Position numbers and translations under genes: made by a program
Part shown: piece by piece, positions 44,019-55,520 of the stretch
How the letters are laid out: each line of letters opens with the position of its first letter
Numbering within the stretch: the stretch's first letter is position 1
Origin: Rhynchopus euleeides
Taxonomy: Eukaryota; Euglenozoa; Diplonemea; Diplonemida; Diplonemidae
DNA length: 64,000 nt
NCBI GenBank assembly: GCA_963210315.1
Contig: OY723302.1
Coordinates: 496,001-560,000, forward strand
Reading direction: 5' to 3'
The notes under the pieces: model-generated
Databases searched by the model: none
Seen by the model: the letters and a program-made list of their open reading frames with translations, nothing else
Told to the model about the DNA's origin: nothing

Positions 44019-44288
44019 GGTGTCGGGGTGGTGAGAGTGTAACAATAAAAGAAAGCGGACAAGACGAAGAGTGTTGGCCGCGGGGAGATTACCCTGATGA
44101 AGGGGGTGTTGTGTGGTGTGGTGTTAAAGTTATATACAAAGTGTCCCGGGAAGGTGCATGGGCACAACATGGGGGGAGAGAGAGGGGAAAGGCAACAGGA
44201 TTGGGGTTGTGGGGTGTCAGGGGTGATGAGGGGGATGGGGGTGTCTGCTGCCAATGGCCTTGGGTCATATTCCCTCAGTAAACTGTGA

Positions 44289-45240
44289 TGCACCTGACCA
44301 GGACGGCTCTCCGACATATGAAGTGACATTGTCGGAGGCCTACAACTATGTGGCCGGAGTCGAAGTGCACGACGGTCCGGATGTGACCTACCCCTTCCCC
44401 GCTCCGGATTGGGTCTACATCCGACTCGTCGAGACCTCGGTGCACCAGACCGAGATGGCGGCGACGACCATCGAGGACATGCGGGTGCAGTCAGAACGGG
44501 AGGTGGCAGCGGTGCGCGAGGCTTTGAACGAAGTGCAGGCACAGGCAGCAGCGCAGCAGCGGCGCTTCGACGAGGCTTCGGCAGAACAAACACGTCAGTT
44601 CCAGGAGGAATTCGACCGGCGTGTCGCGACCATGCAGCAGCAGGCTGCATCGATGGTGGCGTCGCAGCCCCCTCCCCCTCCTCAGCAGATGGGTGCTCCC
44701 CCGGTGACACCGCCCCCGATGTACCCGCAGATGGCGGCGCCGATGACGAGCGCGGCGGTGCACCCGGCGGATGTGGCGGACGTCGCGGAGTGGGATGCGG
44801 CCATCGAGACCGACGCGCAGTACCTGGTACTGCAGCTCGAGTCTCGCTGGGTGTCGGGTTCGCTGCATCTCCCCGGGGGGCGCATTCTGGGGGAGGCCTT
44901 CGAGGCATTGCGCCTCTGGATCTTGGCGACGGCGTGCGTCGCAGGCTGGGGGCGCACCCCCCAGAGGGAGCTGGGGAACCACCTGCTGCGACAGGTGCTG
45001 CTCCAGATTGCCTTCGTGCGAGACAGGGTGCCGCGAGCTGCGATCGAGCGCCACCTCGCCAGGGAGGACGCCACGGCCCACCCTGTGATGCGAGCGGCTG
45101 CGGCAGTGGGCCCGGGGGCCGCCCCCCAGACACAACACACACGCCCCCGCACCGCCGCCAGAGCCCCCCAGCAGCGCATCGTGGCGAAGGCACCGGCGAG
45201 GGCGCCGGGAAACGGCAGGGCCGGGGGCGGGCGCGCGTGA
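44289..45240 (+). pseudogene. E2 ORF1, 3' fragment
   Basis: Resumes at the exact base where the 5' fragment stopped (TGCACCTGACCAGG) and continues to the normal stop. A frame from ATG 44254, inside E3 repeat A1, would give a 328-residue product lacking the native N-terminus. Confidence 0.9.
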
Positions 45241-45504
45241 CTGCCCACCTCCCGGCTCCAGGCCCGCCCCCCCCTCGCGCTTCTACAACACCCCGCCCCT
45301 CGCCGCCCATCCAACCCCCCCCACATCCACAACATCAACAACATCAACAGCATCAACAACAACGACAACAACAACAACAACACCTCAACAACATCTCCTC
45401 CACCCGACACATCCCTTCGACCCCACCCCGCTCAGCCAGGGCCCGCAACGCCCTTAGGCGCATCCGGCGCCGCCAGCGGGAGAACACCGCTGTTTGCGAG
45501 GGCG

Positions 45505-46434
45505 ATGATGCGGCACGTGGCCGCTCGGGTCGGGGGTGTGGCGGTGCGCGTCACGGGAGAGGTGGAGGTCGGCCCCGGGGAGGCCGTGGAGCGCCTGCAG
45601 GCCGTGGTGGCGGGTATGTGGGCGCGAAGCACTTCGTCACAGAGGCAGCTGCTGTGGGCAAGGCTGGTGCGGTGGGCCAACGAGCACGGCCTAGAAGTCG
45701 ACGCCGACACCGCCATGCTGTTCGTGCTGGCGACAGGGGTGTCGCCGCAGGGGATGCTGGCCTACGCAAAGGCGCTCTCCGGGACGATGCGCCACCTCGG
45801 CCTCGCCCAGCAGCCCCTCCTCAGCCTGGCAAGCGCGCTGCGTGCGGCCGGGGGGGCCATTCCGCAGCAGCAGGCGACGCCGATGCCGAAGGAGGTACTC
45901 GTGGCGTGGGCGCTGTGTCAACAGCCGCATCTCCGACTGGCGGCGCTGACGGCGTGGAAGACCGCGGCCCGGTGGGGGGAGGTGTGCACCCTCTCGTCGG
46001 AGCAGTTCATCGCGGTGCAGCCCACGGAGGTGATAATAGACTGGCACACCTCCCCGAAGGGCCGTCGGGCCAACCCGTTCACAGCCTCAAAGTGGACGGT
46101 GATATGCGGGGACCTGACCCCCTCCATCGCGGAGCTGGTGACGCGCCTGCGCCCCTTCGAGCGGCTGACGGCGGTTTCGACGGCAGATGTGACGGCGATG
46201 TGGCGGGCAACACCGGGGATGGAGGCCTACTCGGGCCACAGCGTGAAGCGCGGGGCGCTCACCTTCCTCTTCGGGCTCATCGCGTCGGGAGCGGATCTGT
46301 CGGAGATGCTGGTGGGCCGCCTCGCGAAGCATCACGGCGAGAGCGGCCTCTCCAGCACCACCATCCGCTACGGGGGATGCCCCACGGAGATGGCGAGGGC
46401 GCTGCGGACGCAGGAGGTGACACGGCATCTGTGA
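45505..46434 (+). CDS. E2 ORF2, tyrosine recombinase
   Basis: Same 309-residue sequence as E1 ORF2 as far as I can compare, with intact catalytic residues. Upstream ORF1 is broken by E3, so a normal polycistronic transcript from A1 would have to read through 5 kb of antisense E3. Confidence 0.93.
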   Translation: MMRHVAARVGGVAVRVTGEVEVGPGEAVERLQAVVAGMWARSTSSQRQLLWARLVRWANEHGLEVDADTAMLFVLATGVSPQGMLAYAKALSGTMRHLGLAQQPLLSLASALRAAGGAIPQQQATPMPKEVLVAWALCQQPHLRLAALTAWKTAARWGEVCTLSSEQFIAVQPTEVIIDWHTSPKGRRANPFTASKWTVICGDLTPSIAELVTRLRPFERLTAVSTADVTAMWRATPGMEAYSGHSVKRGALTFLFGLIASGADLSEMLVGRLAKHHGESGLSSTTIRYGGCPTEMARALRTQEVTRHL

Positions 46435-48143
46435 TGGCCGACCCTGAGTCCTTTTGCCGCAAGCAGCGGGGGCTGCACTCGGTGACGCGGCGTGCGCACC
46501 AGTCGAGGCTGCCGGCGACGGAGGAGGAGCGCCGTGCGCCCCTGCATGTGTCTTCTGTGGCGGAGATGGACGTCGAGGCGCTGCGGGCGAGGATGACCGC
46601 CACTGTGAGGCGCAGGTTCGACGAGGTGTGGCGGCTGACGTTCCCCGATGCACCCCCGCCGGGCACTTCTACACCTTCTCCCTCTGAGGGGCGCTCCCGC
46701 CCCTCGCATCTACAACACAAGCATGCGGAGCTGCTGGTGGAGAACGGAGTGGCTGGGCCTGCGTCGGGTCCGGGCCCCTCCCTGTGCGTGCCCTTTACTG
46801 TGATGGAGGAGAAGCCGTCCGGGTTGCGGCAGAGGTTCATCCTCTGGACCAAGCAGGCAAACGACAACTTGGAGGAGTCCTACGCGGCACACGTCCCCCT
46901 GGGGCACATCTCGGGGTACCTCGACGCGGTGTTTGCGGAGTGTGGGTCGGCGCGGGATTTCAAGTGCGGGTTTTATCAGATCCCCATCCCTGCGCCTGCA
47001 CGGAGGTTCTTTCGCTTCGCTGACGAGTCGGGGGACTGGTATGAGCTGCTGAGGTTGCCCATGGGCCACTGTTGTGCGCCCGAGCTGATGCACACTTTGG
47101 CTGCTGTTGTGGGTGGGCACCGGGACTACGTCCGCCAGGAGTTCTGCACTGCGCCTGAGGTGGGGGTCGACGTCTGGATCGACAACGTGCGTCTGACCGG
47201 CCCCCGCACCAGTGTCGAAGAGGCGACGCGGCAGATGGACAAGGTGGCTGCGGCGTGCGCTGCGACATGGAAGCCGTCTGACTCGGTGGACACGGCGACG
47301 GTCTACGAGTTTCTCGGGGTGGCATTCGACCACGCTGCCCAGACCGTGTCTCCGTCGGACAGGCTGATGGCGAAGCTGGACAGCGTGGACTGGCAGAGGG
47401 TGACGGCTGGTGAGCTGGAGTCGCTGGGTGGAAGGTTGCTCCACGCCAGCGCCATTTCGGGAGTGTCCCCGGGGAGGTTCTGGTTTGGGATCAAGTTCCT
47501 CCGCCGGGTGACTAATTTTTTGAACCGGGCGGTCCTTCGGCCGCCTGACCCTGTGCGGATCCCCCCATCGGTCTGCCGGGAGTTGCGGCAGTGGTGTGTG
47601 TGTGTGGGGGTTGCGCGTGTTCCCCCCCACAGGAGAGTTATTCAGTCCACACCCCCGTCTTTTACTTGCTTTGTTGACGCCTCCCTCAAGGGTTGGGGTG
47701 GCGTCTTAATAGATTCCTTTACACAAGAAATGCAGGTCATTGGTGACTCGTGGACCGCAGCCGAGTCCCAGCTGCACATTAACATTCTCGAGGCGATGGC
47801 CCTCAACAAAACAGTGCGAGCCCTTCCCCGGTCTGTGTGCGGGGGGGCTGTAGAGATCTGGGTCGACAATACGACCGTGGCAGCTGTTGTGCGCAAGCGG
47901 CTGTGTGCCGCCTGCAATCTTATTAACAAGTCCGTCCTGGAGGCGGTAGAATACCTCACAGCCCTCCAGGTTTTGTCTTTTTCCGTTGGATACGTCCACA
48001 CCTCTGCCAATCCGGCAGATCTCCCTTCCCGTATCCCCCCCTCTTGCATTTCTTCTCCCGAAACCCGGGACCAGGTTTCACTTGCGGTGCGGCGCTTCTT
48101 CACTCGCGGTGGGGCAGGCGGAGACCTCGCCTCAACAGCCTGA
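46434..48143 (+). CDS. E2 ORF3, reverse transcriptase - RNase H
   Basis: Same 569-residue frame as E1 ORF3, with the TGATG overlap to ORF2 and the WIDN motif retained. It ends within B1. Confidence 0.93.
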   Translation: MADPESFCRKQRGLHSVTRRAHQSRLPATEEERRAPLHVSSVAEMDVEALRARMTATVRRRFDEVWRLTFPDAPPPGTSTPSPSEGRSRPSHLQHKHAELLVENGVAGPASGPGPSLCVPFTVMEEKPSGLRQRFILWTKQANDNLEESYAAHVPLGHISGYLDAVFAECGSARDFKCGFYQIPIPAPARRFFRFADESGDWYELLRLPMGHCCAPELMHTLAAVVGGHRDYVRQEFCTAPEVGVDVWIDNVRLTGPRTSVEEATRQMDKVAAACAATWKPSDSVDTATVYEFLGVAFDHAAQTVSPSDRLMAKLDSVDWQRVTAGELESLGGRLLHASAISGVSPGRFWFGIKFLRRVTNFLNRAVLRPPDPVRIPPSVCRELRQWCVCVGVARVPPHRRVIQSTPPSFTCFVDASLKGWGGVLIDSFTQEMQVIGDSWTAAESQLHINILEAMALNKTVRALPRSVCGGAVEIWVDNTTVAAVVRKRLCAACNLINKSVLEAVEYLTALQVLSFSVGYVHTSANPADLPSRIPPSCISSPETRDQVSLAVRRFFTRGGAGGDLASTA

Positions 48144-48964
48144 ATTGGCGGTTGTCGCGGGATCTCTTAACCCCTTCGCGTTGCAAGTGAGGAAAAGCTG
48201 AACCGGAAGTCCCCCTTCCCCCTTCCCATCAACACCCCCACTACCCATTGCCTTTGCCTTTCTTGTCGTTGCGCACACACACCACCAGGAGAACTATAGC
48301 CGAGTCGACGTGTGTGTGCCCCCTGTCTGCGATAGCCCGGCCAAGGTATGATTCTCACAGTTTACTGAGGGAATATGACCCAAGGCCATTGGCAGCAGAC
48401 ACCCCCATCCCCCTCATCACCCCTGACACCCCACAACCCCAATCCTGTTGCCTTTCCCCTCTCTCTCTCCCCCCATGTTGTGCCCATGCACCTTCCCGGG
48501 ACACTTTGTACATATATTTAACACCACACCACACAACACCCCCTTCATCAGGGTAATCTCCCCGCGGCCAACACTCTTCGTCTTGTCCGCTTTCTTTTAT
48601 TGTCCCACCCTCCATCCCCCGGACCTCGCCTCAACAGCCTGAATTGGCGGTTGTCGCGGGATCTCTTAACCCCTTCGCGTTGCAAGTGAGGAAAAGCTGA
48701 ACCGGAAGTCCCCCTTCCCCCTTCCCATCAACACCCCCACTACCCATTGCCTTTGCCTTTCTTGTCGTTGCGCACACACACCACCAGGAGAACTATAGCC
48801 GAGTCGACGTGTGTGTGCCCCCTGTCTGCGATAGCCCGGCCAAGGTATGATTCCCTGTCGTCAAATTTCGACAAAATTCGACAATTTTCACCTAAACCGA
48901 CGGAAAATGCACCAAAATGCACCACCCACAGCCTGGGTCGTCCCAGGGTCTGGACATCACTCCC

Positions 48965-51900
48965 TGGGCTGGCCCAGCACTGCCGAGATCGGCCCATGTC
49001 CGGCCCAGTACGGGCGAGATCTGCCCATAGCCGGCCCAGCACTGCCGAGATCGGCCCATAGCCGGCCCACTAGGGGCGAGATCGGCCCATAGCCGCCCCA
49101 GCACTGCCGAGATCGGCCCATGTCCGGCCCAGCACTGCCGAGATCGGCCCATAGCCGGCCCAGCACTGCCGAGATCGGCCCATGTCCGGCCCAGTACGGG
49201 CGAGATCGGCCCATAGCCGGCCCAGCACTGCCGAGATCGGCCCATAGCCGGCCCAGTACTGCCGAGATCGGCCCGTAGCCGGCCCAGCACTGCCGAGATC
49301 GGCCCATAGCCGGCCCAGTACTGCCGAGATCGGCCCGTAGCCGGCCCAGTACGGGCGAGATCGGCCCATAGCCGGCCCAGTACTGCCGAGATCGGCCCGT
49401 AGCCGGCCCAGTACGGGCGAGATCGGCCCATAGCCGGCCCAGTACGGGCGAGATCGGCCCATAGCCGGCCCAGCACTGCCGAGGTCGGCCCATGTCCGGC
49501 CCAGTACGGGCGAGATCGGCCCATAGCCGGCCCAGCACTGCCGAGATCGGCCCATAGCCGGCCCAGTACGGGCGAGATCGGCCCATGTCCGGCCCAGCAC
49601 TGCCGAGATCGGCCCATAGCCGGCCCAGCACTGCCGAGATCGGCCCATGTCCGGCCCAGTACGGGCGAGATCGGCCCATAGCCGGCCCAGCACTGCCGAG
49701 ATCGGCCCGTAGCCGGCCCAGCACTGCCGAGATCGGCCCGTAGCCGGCCCAGTACGGGCGAGATCGGCCCATAGCCGGCCCAGTACGGGCGAGATCGGCC
49801 CATAGCCGGCCCAGCACTGCCGAGGTCGGCCCATGTCCGGCCCAGTACGGGCGAGATCGGCCCATAGCCGGCCCAGCACTGCCGAGATCGGCCCATAGCC
49901 GGCCCAGTACGGGCGAGATCGGCCCATGTCCGGCCCAGCACTGCCGAGATCGGCCCGTAGCCGGCCCAGCACTGCCGAGATCGGCCCGTAGCCGGCCCAG
50001 CACTGCCGAGATCGGCCCATAGCCGGCCCAGTACGGGCGAGATCGGCCCATGTCCGGCCCAGCACTGCCGAGATCGGCCCATAGCCGGCCCAGCACTGCC
50101 GAGATCGGCCCATGTCCGGCCCAGTACGGGCGAGATCGGCCCATACCCGGCCCAGCACTGCCGAGATCGGCCCATGTCCGGCCCAGTACGGGCGAGATCG
50201 GCCCATAGCCGGCCCAGCACTGCCGAGATCGGCCCATAGCCGGCCCAGTACTGCCGAGATCGGCCCGTAGCCGGCCCAGTACGGGCGAGATCGGCCCATA
50301 GCCGGCCCAGCACTGCCGAGGTCGGCCCATGTCCGGCCCAGTACGGGCGAGATCGGCCCATAGCCGGCCCAGTACGGGCGAGATCGGCCCATGTCCGGCC
50401 CAGCACTGCCGAGATCGGCCCATGTCCGGCCCAGCACTGCCGAGATCGGCCCATAGCCGGCCCAGCACTGCCGAGATCGGCCCATGTCCGGCCCAGCACT
50501 GCCGAGATCGGCCCATACCCGGCCCAGCACTGCCGAGATCGGCCCATGTCCGGCCCAGTACGGGCGAGATCGGCCCATAGCCGGCCCAGCACTGCCGAGA
50601 TCGGCCCATAGCCGGCCCAGTACTGCCGAGATCGGCCCGTAGCCGGCCCAGCACTGCCGAGATCGGCCCGTAGCCGGCCCAGTACGGGCGAGATCGGCCC
50701 ATAGCCGGCCCAGTACGGGCGAGATCGGCCCATAGCCGGCCCAGCACTGCCGAGGTCGGCCCATGTCCGGCCCAGTACGGGCGAGATCGGCCCATAGCCG
50801 GCCCAGCACTGCCGAGATCGGCCCATAGCCGGCCCAGTACGGGCGAGATCGGCCCATGTCCGGCCCAGCACTGCCGAGATCGGCCCGTAGCCGGCCCAGC
50901 ACTGCCGAGATCGGCCCGTAGCCGGCCCAGCACTGCCGAGATCGGCCCATAGCCGGCCCAGTACGGGCGAGATCGGCCCATGTCCGGCCCAGCACTGCCG
51001 AGATCGGCCCATAGCCGGCCCAGCACTGCCGAGATCGGCCCATGTCCGGCCCAGTACGGGCGAGATCGGCCCATACCCGGCCCAGCACTGCCGAGATCGG
51101 CCCATGTCCGGCCCAGTACGGGCGAGATCGGCCCATAGCCGGCCCAGCACTGCCGAGATCGGCCCATAGCCGGCCCAGTACTGCCGAGATCGGCCCGTAG
51201 CCGGCCCAGTACGGGCGAGATCGGCCCATAGCCGGCCCAGCACTGCCGAGGTCGGCCCATGTCCGGCCCAGTACGGGCGAGATCGGCCCATAGCCGGCCC
51301 AGTACGGGCGAGATCGGCCCATAGCCGGCCCAGCACTGCCGAGATCGGCCCATAGCCGGCCCAGTACGGGCGAGATCGGCCCATGTCCGGCCCAGCACTG
51401 CCGAGATCGGCCCATGTCCGGCCCAGTACGGGCGAGATCGGCCCATAGCCGGCCCAGTACGGGCGAGATCGGCCCATGTCCGGCCCAGCACTGCCGAGAT
51501 CGGCCCATGTCCGGCCCAGCACTGCCGAGATCGGCCCATAGCCGGCCCAGCACTGCCGAGATCGGCCCATGTCCGGCCCAGCACTGCCGAGATCGGCCCA
51601 TACCCGGCCCAGCACTGCCGAGATCGGCCCATGTCCGGCCCAGTACGGGCGAGATCGGCCCATAGCCGGCCCAGCACTGCCGAGATCGGCCCATAGCCGG
51701 CCCAGTACTGCCGAGATCGGCCCGTAGCCGGCCCAGCACTGCCGAGATCGGCCCGTAGCCGGCCCAGTACGGGCGAGATCGGCCCATAGCCGGCCCAGTA
51801 CGGGCGAGATCGGCCCATAGCCGGCCCAGCACTGCCGAGGTCGGCCCATGTCCGGCCCAGTACGGGCGAGATCGGCCCATAGCCGGCCCAGCACTGCCGA

Positions 51901-52326
51901 GATCGGCCCATAGCCGGCCCAGTACGGGCGAGATCGGCCCATAGCCGGCCCAGCACTGCCGAGATCGGCCCATAGCCGGCCCAGTACGGGCGAGATCGGC
52001 CCATAGCCGGCCCAGTACTGCCGAGATCGGCCCATAGCCGGCCCAGTACGGGCGAGATCGGCCCATGTCCGGCCCAGCACTGCCGAGATCGGCCCATAGC
52101 CGGCCCAGCACTGCCGAGATCGGCCCATGTCCGGCCCAGTACGGGCGAGATCGGCCCATACCCGGCCCAGCACTGCCGAGATCGGCCCATAGCCGGCCCA
52201 GTACGGGCGAGATCGGCCCATAGCCGGCCCAGTACTGCCGAGATCGGCCCATAGCCGGCCCAGTACGGGCGAGATCGGCCCGTAGCCGGCCCAGCACTGC
52301 CGAGATCGGCCCATCGCCGGCCGAGT
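48965..52326. repeat. 31-bp satellite, array 2 (about 108 monomers)
   Basis: Same monomers as array 1 with exactly 70 more (2,170 bp). The array contains a higher-order repeat of 35 monomers (1,085 bp): for example the variant string starting at 50329 recurs at 51414, and the array-1 counterpart is at 35134. Array ends are identical to those of array 1. All three minus frames stay open for up to 3.4 kb. Confidence 0.95.
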
Positions 52327-52332
52327 AGTCGT

Positions 52333-52557
52333 ATGATGCTGAACGAAGACAGCCAGCAGGCGCTGCTCTTCGATGACTACTCCACAGAGACGAAGATCAC
52401 GACACTCGTGGTCACAGACGTGCAGGCCTCGACCCTCTGCTTGGAGGAGTCTTTCGAGGGAATGCGGAAGGCGCTAAAAATCCACAACCATGTGATCCGG
52501 AAGTGCATTGCGGGCATGGCGGGTATGAGGCAGGACATCATCGAAGTATGCAGGTAA
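52333..52557 (+). pseudogene. Cyclase fragment, second copy
   Basis: Identical to 36053-36277, in the same position next to the satellite. Confidence 0.55.
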
Positions 52558-52892
52558 TCCGGTCTTCGCGTGTGTGTGGCCACTCGTCACTTCCACTTCA
52601 CCTGGACGGCACTGCTTCTCGCTTCCTGTGCCAGACCAGGGAGTGCTAGAGTTTGCATCGCCGATGCCCTGTTATCGTAAAAGTGAGAGTTGGCAGTGCC
52701 GGCACTCCCGTGCGACACTTCTGTTCTGGGTAGCGTCAAGTGAGCTGTGACATCCGTCAGGTTCTGTCGCCGCGCACGCATCGACTGAGTGAATCCCTGG
52801 TGTCGCGGTAGTCTGCCCCCCTTCCCGCTCCGACCTTGTTCTCTGCGCTGGTTGCCGGTTTGATTTCCTGCGCCCACGGTCACTCATCACCT

Positions 52893-55157
52893 ATGCAGGG
52901 TTTCGATGATATGTCGGACCTTCGGGCACTCGTCGTATCTGCTTTGCAGGGGCTGACGATTTGGGGCAAGTGCTCCGAGCTCCCCGCCACCCTCTTCGGC
53001 TTGCTAGAGCGCGATGGGGTTGATATCACTAAGCAGCAAGTGGTATCCACGCTTTCCCGCTTCTTTCGCGACGACGGCGTGAAGCTGCAGAGGGGGGCGG
53101 TTTTGTGTGTAGAGCAAGTGGCCACCGCACACCTTCCCTCTACGAAAGAGGTGCAGCGCAAGGGGAGGCGCAAGACCACGGAGTACTGCGTGCACGTCGG
53201 TCAGAAGCGATGCCCCTGCTTCCCCAGCACTGCTGCCCCCACGACGGCTGCTGCCCCCTCATCGCCGACGTCACCTGATGTGCCCGACGTCTCCCCCCTG
53301 CCACCCGAGACCGGCTTGCCGAGTCCTCCCCCTGCGCCTGACTCCCCCACCTCCTCTGCTGCTGCGGACCCTATGCCTGCACCTCCGACCGATGACCCCC
53401 TCCCCCCGCTGTTTACAAACCCTGCTCCTCCCTCTTCTTCTGCTGCCCCGACTCCTCAGCCTTCCACCCCCACTACTCCCGACTTGCGAGTGCCCAGAGG
53501 CATTGACAACATTGGGGCGTCATGCTACGCGGCTGCGACCCTGCAGTACTTGTTTGCCAGCCCACTTGTCCGCGCAGTCTTCCTCGCGAATGCACGGTCT
53601 TTGCAGGATAGTGTCGATGAGTCGGGAATTGCCAACCTCAATGCTCTCAGTGTCCAGCAGGCATGCCTCCTTCAGGAGTCGGATCGTATGCAGTCTCTGG
53701 TCAGCCTGCTCGAGAAAGCGTGTGATGGCAAGAGGACCCTGGTGCGGCCCACTGCTCTGCTGACCTTGTCGCCAGCACAGTTCCAGAGTGGGGCGAGTCA
53801 GGAGGATCCCGACGACTTTCTGAGGCTGGCCCTGCTGGCCCCGCTTCGGGACTACGACGACCTCCTCGTGCACCAGAAGACGGTGGTTCGGTGCCTGCAG
53901 TGCAAGGCGGAGTCGGTGACGCCGCAGCATTTCCTGCTGTACCCGGTGTCGATTCCGGAGAGACCTGATGCCCTGAGCTTCGAGCAGCTCCTCCTCGGGT
54001 CGATGTGGGCATCCGAGGAGATGGATTACGAGTGCGATGCCCGGTGCCCTGGTGCGAAGCGCGCCATCATGAGTCAAGAGCCTGTCCTCATCCCGCGTGT
54101 CCTGATGGTGCAGTTGGTGCGCTTCCGCCACGACGGCCACACCGCGCGGAAGATTTTCACCCGCACGGATGTCCCCCTGGAGCTGGATGTTGCGGGTAGG
54201 GCGTACTCTCTCCGCAGCGTCGTGGTCCACGACGGGAAGAGTGCCCAATCTGGGCACTACACCGCCTACTGTCGGTACGGTGATACCTGGCGTTGGTACA
54301 ACGACAACCAGGTCGTCAAGATTGCCAGCATGACGAAGACCTGCGCCAGGTTGAAGAGGGACAAAACCCCGTACCTCTTCCTGTTTGAGGAACAGCTCCC
54401 CCCTTCACCTTCATCGGCCGGAACTGCAACACCCCTCCCGCCCGCACCGAGGCCGCCTCCAGCCGCACCTGCACCACCGCCACCACCACCTGGGGTTCCC
54501 GCACCCCCCACCGCCGTAGCTGATGCTTCAACGCCCGGAGACTCCACACCGAGGCCGCCTCCAGCCGCACCTGCATCTCCGCCGCCACCACCTGGGGTTC
54601 CCGCACCCCCCACCGCCGTAGCTGATGCTTCAACGCCCGGAGACTCCACACCGAGGCCGCCTCCGACCGCACCTGCATCTGCAGCTCCGCCATCTCCGCC
54701 TGGGGTCGCCCCCTGCGCCCCTGCTGCAGCTGCTGCTACAACGCCCGGTGTTAGCACATCCCCCGGATCTGCGACGCAACGAGCGGCCACGGGGTGGGCC
54801 ACCGACAAAGTGTCTTTTCTGAAGGGGCTGTTTCAGGCCTATAAGGATGTGGTTGGCGGCTCCTCCGGCTACTCCCGGTTGGCAAAAATCCTCATGAGGA
54901 AGCCGTTCCTCTGGACCCAGGAGCATGTCTTCTGCGGCAATAGCAAGGGCGACTATCACAGTTTACTGAGGGAATATGACCCAAGGCCATTGGCAGCAGA
55001 CACCCCCATCCCCCTCATCACCCCTGACACCCCACAACCCCAATCCTGTTGCCTTTCCCCTCTCTCTCTCCCCCCATGTTGTGCCCATGCACCTTCCCGG
55101 GACACTTTGTACATATATTTAACACCACACCACACAACACCCCCTTCATCAGGGTAA
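52893..55157 (+). CDS. Ubiquitin-specific protease, second copy, fused to E4
   Basis: Same sequence as 36613-38877 at +16,280, including the junction with the element at 54955/54956 and the element-encoded tail. The identical junction shows that the fusion existed before the tandem duplication. Confidence 0.85.
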   Translation: MQGFDDMSDLRALVVSALQGLTIWGKCSELPATLFGLLERDGVDITKQQVVSTLSRFFRDDGVKLQRGAVLCVEQVATAHLPSTKEVQRKGRRKTTEYCVHVGQKRCPCFPSTAAPTTAAAPSSPTSPDVPDVSPLPPETGLPSPPPAPDSPTSSAAADPMPAPPTDDPLPPLFTNPAPPSSSAAPTPQPSTPTTPDLRVPRGIDNIGASCYAAATLQYLFASPLVRAVFLANARSLQDSVDESGIANLNALSVQQACLLQESDRMQSLVSLLEKACDGKRTLVRPTALLTLSPAQFQSGASQEDPDDFLRLALLAPLRDYDDLLVHQKTVVRCLQCKAESVTPQHFLLYPVSIPERPDALSFEQLLLGSMWASEEMDYECDARCPGAKRAIMSQEPVLIPRVLMVQLVRFRHDGHTARKIFTRTDVPLELDVAGRAYSLRSVVVHDGKSAQSGHYTAYCRYGDTWRWYNDNQVVKIASMTKTCARLKRDKTPYLFLFEEQLPPSPSSAGTATPLPPAPRPPPAAPAPPPPPPGVPAPPTAVADASTPGDSTPRPPPAAPASPPPPPGVPAPPTAVADASTPGDSTPRPPPTAPASAAPPSPPGVAPCAPAAAAATTPGVSTSPGSATQRAATGWATDKVSFLKGLFQAYKDVVGGSSGYSRLAKILMRKPFLWTQEHVFCGNSKGDYHSLLREYDPRPLAADTPIPLITPDTPQPQSCCLSPLSLPPCCAHAPSRDTLYIYLTPHHTTPPSSG

Positions 55158-55275
55158 TCTCCCCGCGGCCAACACTCTTCGTCTTGTCCGCTTTCTTTTA
55201 TTGTTACACTTTCACCTTCTGTTCCCACGCCTTCTTCCCCACTGCCCTTTCCAACCGCCCGTCGCCCGCTACACA

Positions 55276-55520
55276 ATGACAACCTCCCCTGACGTCGTCC
55301 CCCTGCAGCCCTTCACCATGTCGTGGGTGGGGACTCAGCGGGCGCGGGCGGTCTCCCCCAGAGCCACCGCTGGGCAGGGGTTTGTGGCCCCTGTGGAGAT
55401 GTCGGTGCGGATGCTGGGGGACCAGGCCGCTGCCCTGGTGAATGCGTGTGTTGTATACACGTGCAGACCGTCTGACGGATCGACGGATTTCGCGCGTTAC
55501 GCAGCGCGTCTCTCTGCGGG
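55276..55520 (+). pseudogene. E4 ORF1, 5' fragment
   Basis: Copy of 38996-39240, interrupted at the same base by E5. Confidence 0.9.

Larger units (their letters stand above)
39241..44288 (-). mobile_element. E3: second YR retrotransposon nested in E2, minus strand
   Basis: In plus-strand order: B2 39241-39472, A2 39490-39736, B1 39737-39968, ORF3, ORF2, ORF1, A1 44042-44288. Ends TCACAG... and ...GATTC are the same as in E1. A and B match those of E1 closely (A is 2 bp shorter in the CT tract), but ORF1 belongs to a clearly different subtype. The two host fragments, 245 and 952 bp, add up exactly to the 1,197-bp ORF1 of E1, so insertion was precise and without target duplication. Confidence 0.93.
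34744..48853. repeat. Tandem unit 1: satellite, cyclase remnant, protease, E2 (with nested E3)
   Basis: 14,110 bp from the end of E1 to the end of E2. The next unit starts at 48854 with the same sequence. Points right of the satellite (for example cyclase ATG 36053 and 52333) are 16,280 bp apart. The left boundary of each unit is the 3' end of a YR element, so the copies are joined through element sequence. Confidence 0.95.
38676..48853 (+). mobile_element. E2: YR retrotransposon, interrupted by E3
   Basis: A1 38676-38924, ORF1 5' part, insertion of E3 (39241-44288), ORF1 3' part, ORF2, ORF3, B1 48123-48354, A2 48355-48603, B2 48622-48853. Without E3 it has the same 5,130-bp length as E1 and is almost identical. 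Both A copies carry the CATATATTTAAC variant. Its 5' end cuts the protease reading frame. Confidence 0.93.

Noticed and set aside
43883..45310. 475-residue minus-strand frame (also 60163-61590 and 29971-31200)
   Set aside because: It is the antisense of gag ORF1, rich in Pro/Arg/Ser with no domain, and it crosses the E3 boundary.
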